Positions 47,385 through 57,487 of a DNA stretch of 64,000 nt are shown in pieces. The position numbers and the translations under genes were made by a program. Numbering within the stretch: the stretch's first letter is position 1; each line of letters opens with the position of its first letter. Source of the DNA: Symsagittifera roscoffensis (taxonomy: Eukaryota > Xenacoelomorpha > Acoela > Convolutidae); the NCBI RefSeq assembly GCF_963678635.1, contig NC_087066.1:8213954-8277953 (forward strand), written 5' to 3'. The notes below the pieces were generated by a model. That model was not told where the DNA came from. It did no database searches and was given only the letters and a program-made list of their open reading frames with translations.

Positions 47385-48479
47385 ATTTTTTTTCTGAAAA
47401 CATTATCAAAATGCTCGAGTGTGGTTGCATGAATTAAGTCGAAATCAGAAAAATGATTTTTAAATTTTTCTGACTTTAGGCAGTATAATAGAAAAGAGTC
47501 CAAAATTAATTTTGGCGGTGTCATTTAAGGGAGGAGGTGTTCTTCCCTTTTTTCAATTTTTATGAATTATCTATATTTTGCGCAATGAGTTCCAAATTTG
47601 TAAAATTATTTTCATTGTAAATCTATTCTATGTTTTGGAAATTAAAAATTGACTTACAATGAGTAGAAAATAAGCAAGACAAACTCAAACGGAAATATTT
47701 TAGAGCAAAGGTGAAATTAAATAAATATTGCGTCTAAAACAACCCTTTGGGGATAAACTGAGTAAAAAGCATTTCTTCATTAAAAAAGAGACGGACTGAA
47801 AAAGCAGTAAGAGCTGCATTTAGAAATTAAAACGACAAAGTAAAAAGAAAACTATGTTTAACTACACTGTTCCAAAACAGGAAGTCACACGCGCTATTTC
47901 TACATTCAATTACCGGCGTGGTTTCTGATGGCAAAAAAGGGGAGAAAAGAGGCCTTTAAAATGGAACAAAAGTATTAACTTTCCCTTAATCAGTAAAATG
48001 GGACGTCTTAAGTCCTATTTAAAGTCTTCTCTGAAGCATTAATGAGGAAAAACATTTGCAGGAAATGAAAAGATACAAGCAGTTAATGAGACATATTTAA
48101 ATCCATACAAGTCTAAGAAAGCGGATGAAAAAAACTGAAAACTGGACAGCAACAATGAACGCATTTTCATCCTGCCTTCTGAATCCCCGTTTTTTTTTCA
48201 ATTTTTTTCTCCTTGATTCCATTAGTTTGGAAATTCAAAAGAAAGTTAGCCTTGATTTTGACCATCAAAATTATTAATGATATCGTAACAATAAAACGTT
48301 TTTATATCTTAATCTGTGATTTTTTTAAGATCACCCCGAGTTAAGAAAAAAATGCGGCAAGATAATATAAAATGGGGAAAGATCTTGGATTTTTTGAGCA
48401 AGCGGATTCCTAAAAAAAAAATCCGAAAATTTGAAGACTTTTTTAAAGCATTACGAGGCCAAACTGTGCACTGGATATG

Positions 48480-48679
48480 NNNNNNNNNNNNNNNNNNNNN
48501 NNNNNNNNNNNNNNNNNNNNNNNNNNNNNNNNNNNNNNNNNNNNNNNNNNNNNNNNNNNNNNNNNNNNNNNNNNNNNNNNNNNNNNNNNNNNNNNNNNNN
48601 NNNNNNNNNNNNNNNNNNNNNNNNNNNNNNNNNNNNNNNNNNNNNNNNNNNNNNNNNNNNNNNNNNNNNNNNNNNNNNN
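48480..48679. other. Assembly gap of 200 N
   Basis: A run of exactly 200 unknown bases, probably a fixed-size placeholder. It interrupts an ACGAGGCCAAACTGT element that starts at 48443. Frames drawn across it are meaningless. Confidence 0.99.
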
Positions 48680-48743
48680 AAATTGGTCATCTTGCGGTTG
48701 TTAGTTGAGACGTTGTTAGTTGGTTGTTAGTTGAGACGTTGAA

Positions 48744-48893
48744 GGTGTCGAATCTCTGAGAAGGGGACGCTTCCGCCTCTGGTTTAGTTGTACAGCAACC
48801 TGCTAATCAAGTTTATAAACTTGATTAGCAGGTTGATGTACAACAAAACAACAAAACCAGAGGCGGAAGCATCCCTTCTCAGAGATTTGACAT
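48744..48893. repeat. Near-perfect 150-bp palindrome next to the gap
   Basis: The centre is AAGTTTATAAACTT at 48809-48822. The left arm reads TCTCTGAGAAGGGGACGC, CCGCCTCTGGTTT, GTTGTACA, CAACCTGCTAATC, and the right arm returns their complements. The main difference is about nine extra bases (ACAAAACAA type) in the right arm. Just before it a GTTGTTAGTTGAGAC word is repeated (48696-48742). Confidence 0.85.
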
Positions 48894-50220
48894 CCTCACC
48901 GACCAAGCCCATAAAACCAGGGTGTCACAAAACAGCAGAACCTTTTGGTAATCTATTATGACATCCAATTTCAGCAGACCTCTCCTCTAAAATTTCGACG
49001 CCAATATACACTAATTTTTCTTTACTAATTTTGAAAAGAGCGCGCCGGCTACTTACCATAAATTTTGACTACAGCTTTGTTTGCAGGAAGGTTATAAAAT
49101 TTAAACGGTCATTTTTTTTTTCAAAAAATAAAATTCGAATCTTTTTTCGATTTTAAATTTTTTTCTGGTTTTGTTAACTTCTCAGGCAGGGAGTGTGTCT
49201 TTGATATACGTTCTGATCTGCAAAGACAATATAAGGCTAATTAATAATAAAACCATCCAAATATAGTAATAATTGCAAAAATATTGCAAAACCGAATTGT
49301 TATTTTTCGCATTCCATTTTAATCTTTTTAAAACACTGATAAGATGCAATCAAGAATGAAATAAAATGCGCATAATTCATCTTCAAATGATGAACAAAAT
49401 AGACAAAATTGTTCATGATGAACAAAATACTCAAAACATAGCCAGTGCCTCAATGGCAAGTAAGCCTAAGAAATAGAGGGCGTAAGTTGAATATTGGGCG
49501 ATGCACTAGAAAGAAAGATAGTTGCAGCCATCTGTGACGGAAAATAAAAGATATGTCTGATGTTTTCAAAAACAATATGGTAAGCAATAATTTTTAAAGG
49601 AAGCATAGTTTTCTCTGATCTTGTAACATGTCTACTCCTATTATTAACTGTATGTGTTCCCATCATTGCAATATTACTATTTTAACGGGCCTTGAAGATA
49701 AACACTCGACCCTTAATGCAATAAAAAATAATTGAAAAAAGAACGGCAAAAATTGAACAACCCTTAGTTAGGTTTACAGTTTTACCTGCAGTAAACTTGA
49801 ACAAAGAGTTTGAAAATAAAGTCATTATCTTTGGTACCCCAGACCAAAAATAGTAAAAATTATTATTTGTGGTTTGTTTTCACGTAATCATTTAAACAAA
49901 GCTTAGGATGCGCTATTGATGAAAAAGTAAAGTAAAGCATTGCAGCTAGAGTTTTCGGTGGCTCTTTTTTCGGGCCAAAAATGAAAATTATCGTCTAAGC
50001 ACATACGTTTTTCGATAGTTTTTTTGGTTGTTTTAGTGGGCGATACTATTTTGAAAAAGAAAAGGTTTCGAGGTAGATTTTGTTCGGAGTTTTTTCTCAA
50101 TTAAAACCCATTTTTGAAAATTAGTTTTTCCTGAATGATAAAAACCATCTCTGAATAATATATATTAAAAACTGATCGCCTTAAAATGTGAAGTCGTAAT
50201 TTCGGCTATAAGCACTTTCG
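48894..50220. other. AT-rich stretch with a hAT-like MITE fragment
   Basis: A minus-oriented fragment lies at about 48980-49070 (ACGCCAATATACACTAATTT, then GCGCGCCGGC). Otherwise no feature is recognised; the short open frames have no known similarity. Confidence 0.35.
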
Positions 50221-50224
50221 GCCA

Positions 50225-50407
50225 CTAGCACACGTCATGTCCGAATACAATTGGCGGGAGAGTATGTTTCTCAGAATTGGCACCAGGGGGGATAGTCACC
50301 TCCTTGAAAGGGGAAACAGGAAGTGATCGATTAACCATACCCACTGCAATGGGAAGTGTAGGGTATTTTAGGGCATGATTGAGGAACAGAACAGGCATGG
50401 GGTACAA
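50225..50407 (-). CDS. Possible coding exon or gene fragment, unrecognised
   Basis: A 60-codon minus-strand frame with clearly higher GC than its surroundings reads MYPMPVLFLNHALKYPT, later FKEVTIPPGANSEKH and PPIVFGHDVC before TAG. On that strand two pyrimidine-rich acceptors occur inside it (CCCTACACTTCCCATTGCAG and CCTGTTTCCCCTTTCAAG), so the true exon may begin within. A GAC|GTGTGC donor is possible at the end. No function assigned; it may be a transposon-carried or decayed fragment. Confidence 0.2.
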   Translation of the reverse strand: MYPMPVLFLNHALKYPTLPIAVGMVNRSLPVSPFKEVTIPPGANSEKHTLPPIVFGHDVC

Positions 50408-50442
50408 ATATAACTATGGTCGTGTATACAAGACTTATTTAA

Positions 50443-51139
50443 ATTATCCGGACAAAACGAATGAAATTTGAAAATTAAAACGTGTTTTTTATCAAAATGG
50501 ATTAACTTTAGGCAAAAAAAGATGAGGACAAAACTTGCTTAGTGTTTCAGCAGAATTAATGTGATGCAATTGATTGTGCGAAATTACGTCCAAAATATAA
50601 CCCAAAAAAGGACCATTTTCGTCTATTTTTTGTCCATCAATTACGCTAAAACTATTTGTTTAATTGCTGACAAAATTTACCAAGGTGAGCCTCTTATGTA
50701 GCCCAACAAAATTGAACAAAAAATATAATCTCCAAAACTTGGAGCAAAACGTCTAAAAGTAATTTTTTATTAACAAAAATTGCACTTTATATAGTAGATT
50801 TGACATTTTTTGTCTCACAGCCAAAATAATTACAATTATACAAAAAAGACAATTAATTCCTCATTTAATTTTGTGGGCTATATAAGAAGCTCATCTCGAT
50901 ATAATTTTGTCAGCAATTGAAAAAATTGTTCTGGCGTAACTTTTGATTGACTATAAAACCGAAAGTGGTCGTTTTTGGAGGGAAACTTTGGACTCGAATT
51001 TCGCAAAAAACTGCACCATGTTAACTTTTAAGCAAGTTCTAAGCAAATTTTTTTTTCATCAGTTTTGCACCTGAAGTCTGCCCAGTTTGAGAAAAAGGCG
51101 TTTTGAAATTGAAGTTTTTTTCGTTTTGTCCGGATAATT
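50443..51139. mobile_element. Full-length foldback element of about 700 bp
   Basis: The ends are AATTATCCGGACAAAACGAA and its complement. The match continues inward for most of each half: GCGAAATTACGTCCAAA, then TTAATTGCTGACAAAATTTA and GTAGCCCAACAAAATT on the left are mirrored on the right by complements of GCGAAATTCGAGTCCAAAG, CAATTGCTGACAAAATTA and TAGCCCACAAAATT. The centre is near 50790. No ORF. Confidence 0.75.
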
Positions 51140-51152
51140 CAAATCTTAACAT

Positions 51153-51685
51153 AACAAGACTGCTCGTATCAGGGCGAAGCCCTGAATGTTCCGACTGCCT
51201 TTTCAGGTTTATGGAGCAGTAATAACATTTAAAAAAATCAATGAAATAAAAAAAAATTAAACCTTTTTTTCTAAAATTTGAATTTTTTAAATGAAAATCA
51301 TCACCCCACACGCCATATAAAGTACAAAAGGATAGATTTCGCTCCTTGTAACAAACCAATTATGGCAAATAAGCTTCTTTTAACCAATTCGGAACGATTT
51401 CTAGGACGGATTAACTCTCCGCTTACGCATTATTAGCGCGAAATATATCGTGCGTTAATTGTCCCAAATTGGCTAAAATTGCAATCTTTGAACCCCCGTA
51501 ATTTTACGAAAAATGATAACAGGTGAAATATCTTTTCAAATTTGAGCTCAGGACAACAACACTTTTCGAATGATATAAAAAATTTCCGTCAAAAATGGCT
51601 AGTTAAAAAGTCGAAATTCGTCTGAAGAAAAAAAAACCCACCCCGAGCACAAATATTCCGTTACTTTCGTACCGAAAGTCGGAAC
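51153..51685 (-). mobile_element. Family A Helentron-like element, full length
   Basis: On the plus strand it runs from AACAAGACTGCTCGTATCAG and the GGGCGAAGCCC hairpin to ACTTTCGTACCGAAAGTCGGAAC read in parts at 51663-51685. It is 533 bp and lies 13 bp from the foldback element. Confidence 0.85.
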
Positions 51686-52372
51686 AACAACTCAAATAGT
51701 CTACATTAATGAGACATAATATTTTTTCGGCGTTTTTTGGCATATTTGATAGCGTGCAATCAAAAAATCCAAAAAAAAACTTTCAGTTTGCACAAGTCAA
51801 ACATAAAAAATTATCATTTAGATTCTGATAGTTTTTTTGGTGGAAACATTTTTTGGACAAAAAAATTCGCATAAAAACTGTTCAAATTACATTTTTAGTT
51901 CAATCAAATGAGTTTATATTCTGTTTTTGAAAAACAAAATTTCTTTTATTGCTCCGATTTGAGAAGAAATTGAGAAATGTATATGCTTGGGACCAACATT
52001 ACAAAAAAGATTTCGGAATCGTACAGATCGATCAGGGATTAGAGAATTGCCAAGCGAGAATGTGCTTGTATTTGGTCGGTTAATGCAATATGTTTTTAAG
52101 GCGTGTGTTAATTATGCGTAGCAAATTACCCCTAAAAAATTAGAGTTTAACAGGTTTTTACTTAACAAAAAATTATTCTGGACCAGTTAACGGGCAGCGA
52201 AAAGCTTTGCCCTGATAAACGAACAATCATGTAATGATTATTTTTGCTCTTTTTTAAATTTGAGTTGATTCTACAAAACTTGACTAATGTTGAAGCTAGT
52301 GCACAAGTTTGCATTTGTTTGAACAATTGGCTTTTAAAAGTCTATGACGCTAACTACTTTAAGTATATTATT

Positions 52373-52905
52373 GTTCCGACTTTCGATACGAAAGTAACGG
52401 AATATTTGTGCTCGGGGTGGGTTTTTTTTTCTTCAGACAAATTTCGACTTTTTAACTAGCCATTTTTGACGGATTTTTTTTATATATCATTCGAAAGGTA
52501 TTGTTGTCCTGAGCTCAAATTTGAAAAGATATTTTACCTGTGATCATTTTTCGTAAAATTACGGGGGTTTAAAGATTGCCATTTTGGCCAATTTGGTACA
52601 ATTAACGCGCGATATATTTCGCGCTATTAACGCGTAAGCGGAGAGTTAATCCGTCTTAGAAATCGTTCCAAATTGGTTAAAAGAAGCTTATTTGCCATAA
52701 TTGGTTAGTTACAAGGAGCGAAATCTATCCTTTTGTGTTTTATATGGCGTGTGGGAGGATGATTTTCATAAAAAATTTCAAATTTTAGAATTTTTTTTTT
52801 CATTTTGTTTTATTTCAGTGAATTTTTTTATGTTATTACTGCTCCATAAACCTCAAAAGGCAGTCGGAACATTCAGGGCTTCGCCCTGATACGAGCAGTC
52901 TTGTT
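52373..52905 (+). mobile_element. Family A Helentron-like element, full length
   Basis: It opens TTGTTCCGACTTTCGATACG and ends GATACGAGCAGTCTTGTT, 533 bp, the best preserved plus-strand copy. A worn 3' end (GCTTTGCCCTGATAAACG) lies just upstream near 52208. Confidence 0.88.
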
Positions 52906-53679
52906 TACTTTTATTGATTCCTCTACGTTCAAAAATCTTCGACGCTAATTTGGGAGAGTAGCTTAACTGCTTCTGTGGAATCAGTGGTTCTTACAGAAGT
53001 TGTTTGCCCTTTATGGTTATTACGACTTATTTTTTATAGCTTGTTAAATCTGATTTTCAAAGAAACGCTGAAAATCTATACTTCTATTTCATTTTTTCAT
53101 TTAGTCAAACTTCGGGATCGAAATAAGAGACTGCACCAAATTTTTTTATACCCTAGTGAAAATATCGACTACCTGAATTAAAATGTAAGAAGATACTTTA
53201 CCTTCGACTTGTTTGTGTGGGGGTTTGAAAACTACCAATTTTAGCATCCCCAGGAATAATGTTTGCACACTGTGAAAATTTTGCTTATGATGCTGATAAT
53301 GCAACGCAATTCATTTAACTGTGATGAGTTATCTCGCACAAAAAACCGTTCCAACTTTAACTAGAAATAACCTAATTTGTCCTTTTTTGTACAACTGAAA
53401 ATTTTTCTACAATTATGTTTGGTTTTGTCCCTGTTTTGTTTGTTTTTAATGATTTCTTCAACAGCTATTCGATACCAAATATGGGCCGTCGAACATTCAG
53501 AGCTCTACACTGATATACGAGTTATATTGGTGTGCTGAGCTCATTATAAATCATTAGACGCTAATCTCTGTAGCTATATAAAAGATCTTTTATAAACTAT
53601 GGTAGCATATTGGTATCACTTGCTGAACGAACCGTGCCAAGGATATCAAACCCACGCCATAAAATAAGTAATGCTTATT

Positions 53680-54201
53680 GTTCCGTTTTTCGGTACGAAA
53701 GTAACGGAATATTTGTGCTCGGGGTGGGTTTTTTCTTCAGACAAATTTCGACTTTTTAACTAGCCATTTTTGACGGATTTTTTTATATCATTCAAGAGGT
53801 ATTGTTGTGCTGAGCTTAAATTTGAAAAGATATTTCACCTGTGATCATTTTTGGTAAAGTTATGAGGGTTTAAAGATTGCCATTTTGGCCAATTTGGGAC
53901 AATTAACGCGCGATATAATTCGCGCTATTAACGAGTAAGCGGAGAGTTAATCCGTCTTAGAAATCGTTCCAAATTGGTTAAAAGAAGCTTATTAGCCATA
54001 AATGGTTTGTTACAAGGAGCGAAATCTATCCTTTTGTACTTTATATGGCGTGTGGGGGGATGATTTTTATTTTAAAAATTCAAATTCAGAAAAAGAAAGT
54101 TCATTTTATTTTATTTCATTGAAATATGTTATTACGGCTCCATAAACCTTAAAAGGCAGTCGGAACATTCAGGGCTTCGCCCTGATACGAGCAGTCTTGT
54201 T
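53680..54201 (+). mobile_element. Family A Helentron-like element
   Basis: It opens TTGTTCCGTTTTTCGGTACG and ends GAGCAGTCTTGTT, 522 bp. The 5' hairpin is changed to a CGTTTTTCGGTACGAAAG form. A decayed 3' end (CATTCAGAGCTCTACACTGA) lies upstream at about 53497. Confidence 0.85.
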
Positions 54202-54445
54202 CTTTGTAAATTCAAATTTTGAGAAATTATATTAAAAATTATCAAATAAAAGTCAAATATAGCTTTTCACAATATTGTTACGATTTTGAAGCCAATGTAG
54301 GCGTAATTTGTTTGACAAAAAAAGTGTTTTTGTTTCGATTTTCAAAGAAACCAAATTAATTATGCTAAGACCAGTCAGTTTTCAAACCTTTTTTTCAACT
54401 AAGCTATTTCGACCATCTGACATAATGTTATTTGAAATGAAAAGT

Positions 54446-54976
54446 AACAAGACTGCTCGTATCAAGGCGAAGCCCTGAATGTTCCGACTGCCTTATAAGG
54501 TTTATGGAGCAGTAATAACATTTAAAAATCAATGAAATAAAACGAAATGAAAATTTTTTCTTCTAAAATTTGAAATTTGTTATGAGAATCATCCCCGCAC
54601 ACGCCACATAAAGTACAAAAGGATAGATTTCGCTCCTTGTAACAAACCATTTATGGCATGTAAGCTTCTTTTAACCAATTTGGAACGATTTCTAAGACGG
54701 AATAACTCTCCGCTTACGCGCTAACAGCGCGAATTATATCGCGCGTTAATTGTCCCAAAATTGGCCAAAATGGCAATCTTTAAACCCCCGTAACTTTACG
54801 AAAAATGATCACAGGTGAAATATGTTTTCAAATTTGAGCTCAGGACAGCAATACCTTTCGAATGATAACAAAAATTCCGTCAAAAATGGCTAGTTAAAAA
54901 GTCGAAATTTGGCTGAAGAAAAAAAAACCCACCCCGAGCACAATTATTCCGTTACTTTCGTATCGAAAGTCGGAAC
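54446..54976 (-). mobile_element. Family A Helentron-like element, full length
   Basis: On the plus strand it reads AACAAGACTGCTCGTATCAA to CTTTCGTATCGAAAGTCGGA and AC, 531 bp. It lies 245 bp from the copy at 53680-54201 in the opposite orientation, so the two could form a hairpin transcript. Confidence 0.85.
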
Positions 54977-54984
54977 AATAAACT

Positions 54985-55360
54985 TCAGCTCAGATCATTT
55001 TTTGTAAAGATGAGATCGTTTGAAAGTAGCTAAAATAGCTAGTTTGGCCATTTTAGTATAAGTTACGAGAAATTGTTTTCTTTCTCACTATACGCATAAG
55101 CGGCGAATTATTCTGTTCCAAATTAAATTTGAAGACAACTGGATGACTATTATTAGGATACAAGACACTGAATAATTATTTAAGGAGAAGAGGATAGAAA
55201 ACGTGAGAGGATAAAATGAGGGGTAAAACTGAATTTAAAAAAAAAAACTTTTTTTTCCTTTCTTTACAAATGTTATCGATTTTTAACTAATTTTCAATGG
55301 GCCTGAAAGCGTAGTCGGAAAATATTCAGGGCCTCGCTTTGATATACGATCAGTCTTGTT
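54985..55360 (+). mobile_element. Diverged family A element ending at a head-to-tail junction
   Basis: The interior words CTCAGATCATTTTTTGTAAA and CATAAGCGGCGAATTA, and the 3' end CGGAAAATATTCAGGGCC then GATCAGTCTTGTT, mark an old copy. GTTCCAACTTTTGATGAAAG, a worn 5' end, follows directly at 55361. Confidence 0.6.
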
Positions 55361-55497
55361 GTTCCAACTTTTGATGAAAGTGAGAAACTTATATGATCGG
55401 GATGGTTTTTTATCCAGAACGAGTTTCAACAGACTTTTTCTCTATGAAGTTCAATTAGGATGTGCAATTCCAGGATGTTTATGGACCTAAAACTCTC

Positions 55498-55875
55498 ATT
55501 ACGAGTCCAAGCTGTGTTTTGTGAACTGTAAGCGCATTGCGCAACAGACCGAAAACAAACTTGTTACAAAATCCGCTTTTCTACTTTTATTTTTTTTAAT
55601 TTTGTTGTTTTGAACAGGAACAATTAGCTGAAACACTGCATCGTTTAAAATTGCTCCAAAAACAGAAAAAACTGCTGAATTTTCATTAAGCCTTTCGAAG
55701 TCCGGAAGAGTTTGAGGAACGCAAAAACAAAGATCAATTTATGTGTCAAGTAAAATTACGCTGTTGCGGGATCCTTAACAACTGTAAGTCGAATCCGCAA
55801 ATTATAAGCGGAATCTTTAACTGTTTGTGGAAGCAACAAATTAGAAGCGGAATCCGCAAAATGTCAGCTCCAGTT
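55498..55875 (+). mobile_element. Diverged ACGAGGCCAAACTGT-type element
   Basis: The left end reads CATTACGAGTCCAAGCTGTG, then GTAAGCGCATTGCGCAACAG. Later come several GCGGAATC / GAATCCGCAAA words (55780-55860). A clear right end is not found. Confidence 0.45.
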
Positions 55876-56619
55876 CATTCCAAATTGAATTGAGGCAACC
55901 CAATGAGTCTTATAATTGCATAAGCGACTCAAAACTCAGCACTTAATTTTTGATATTCCCTGTCTCTAGTTCATAGTTTGTCAGTTTTTCATTAACAAGT
56001 AATTCGAGACCAGGTAATGGTTAGTTGGAAGATTACGAGCTATACCCTGATACGAGCAGTATTTTTTCTGTTAAGGCTCATTTTTTAAGTGACTGTCATC
56101 TTGGAACTGAAGCTGGATTTTGAGCATAGTCATAAAAAGGAGTGATTGAATATAGATTGGACATTGCGTATTCTAATTTCTGTGATTGTTGACAAGTAGA
56201 GCAGGCCAGCTGAACTAAAAACAGCACGATGTCTCCTCTTTGTCAGAAATCACTATTCCATGACAATAACTGACCAGGTTAAGTACATTAACATAAAATA
56301 TGTATTACATAGAACATAGTAAAAGACACTTAAGCTAATGGAGAATTATTATTAATTATCTAGCAGGCCAACACCGCGCACAAGAAACAAACTTGATCGA
56401 ATATTCAATTTTGGATCAATTTATTTCCCTCTCTTGCTCGCCAGACATACGACGTGTCGAGCTTTTAACTGAATTTCTTTTTTCAGTCAGAACGCCCGGA
56501 TGCCTAACTTGGTACACAGAGGTTAACTATTTTAAAGTTGAAATTGATTTTGCAAACCCTCTCAAAACACTATAGCAATGAACCCTATTTTCTGGACAAG
56601 AATTTGCAAGCAACTATTG
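55876..56619. other. Intergenic stretch with no recognised gene
   Basis: A decayed family A 3' end (ACCCTGATACGAGCAGT) lies near 56045. The 60-codon frame at 56393-56575 has no recognised similarity. Confidence 0.35.
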
Positions 56620-56850
56620 ATAAATTAGGTCAAAAAGGCCGTTTTTGGGGTACTTTTTGGAAAATTTTGACGTTAGCTTCTCTTCAAAGTTAGTGTGGAT
56701 CGATGCCGAAGGCGCCTTTAGACAGTTTTAGAGTTGATCAAGCAAAAATTGATGTCATAAAATAAAACCGCAGGGGGACCCGTTAGATGGCGAGAGGTTC
56801 GAATCCCTGAGAGAAAAGTGCCTAACCCTAAATCCGCTCCTCCCCTGACC
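56620..56850 (+). mobile_element. hAT-like MITE fragment with a B-box-like word
   Basis: It has TGGATCGATGCCGAAGGCGC, TTTTAGAGTTGATCAAGC, then GGCGAGAGGTTCGAATCCC and a worn end AAATCCGCTCCTCCCCTG. GGTTCGAATCC matches the RNA polymerase III B box, but no tRNA fold accompanies it. Confidence 0.55.
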
Positions 56851-57282
56851 TCATTGATTGAAAATGCTAACCATACAATTCCGAACTGTGTCTATGAACA
56901 AAATGTTTTCATACAAGATCCATGCATATTTGCTAAAATGGTGTCGAGTTTTAAAAGAACTAGTTTTTTGTTTTGGCTTTAAAGTCGAAGTATCTTCACT
57001 AATAAAAAAGAGTTTTTTTGAAGAAAAAAAATGCCAATTATACAATTTTTATAAACTGATATTGTATGAATAGCTTATTTTTTCATGTCGACTCCAAAAC
57101 CTTCAAAGAGTTTCGAAATTGCTTCAAAGAGTAAACTTTGTACTCAAACCAACATTTTCCAAAATGTAGAATTTTGCGTTCAAAATTTGAGTTTTTAAGT
57201 GTATAACGTAGTCCAGAACACACAAAATTTTGGTTGCTTTTCCGTTTCTCTGAATAGTTTTGTCATAAACGCTCACAAAGCC

Positions 57283-57487
57283 TATGTTTTCGAGGTCAAA
57301 CTGTGTAATTTGTGAATTCTAAGCGGAACCCGCAACAAGGACGCTCTCTGTGATTTTTCTATGTTTTTCTGTTTGTTTTTTATCGTTCCGACAAAACTTT
57401 AACATGTTCAAATACTTTTCTCCGGATTCCGGAGACCTACAAACATCAAATTAAGCGCTCAACCAGTGAACAGTTTGGCCTCGTAAT
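57283..57487. mobile_element. ACGAGGCCAAACTGT MITE, compact complete copy
   Basis: The ends CGAGGTCAAACTGTG and CAGTTTGGCCTCG are inverted. Inside are AAGCGGAACCCGCAACAAGG, ATCGTTCCGACAAAACTTTA and CTCCGGATTCCGGAGACC, the last a perfect palindrome core. Length 205 bp. Confidence 0.7.

Larger units (their letters stand above)
41720..48479. other. AT-rich intergenic region, no gene recognised
   Basis: It contains small hairpin-family copies (42430-42560, 43860-44100, 44596-44650, 44760-44810), an ACGAGGCCC-type MITE (47198-47384) and the start of another such copy at 48443 running into the gap. Open frames at 46106-46544 resemble nothing I know. A less repetitive patch lies at 43380-43600. Confidence 0.4.

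Noticed and set aside
48316-48730. Frames through the run of N
   Set aside because: They exist only because unknown codons are not stops.
56790-56820. Possible tRNA gene at the GGTTCGAATCC word
   Set aside because: No acceptor stem, D arm or anticodon arm can be drawn; it is within a MITE copy.
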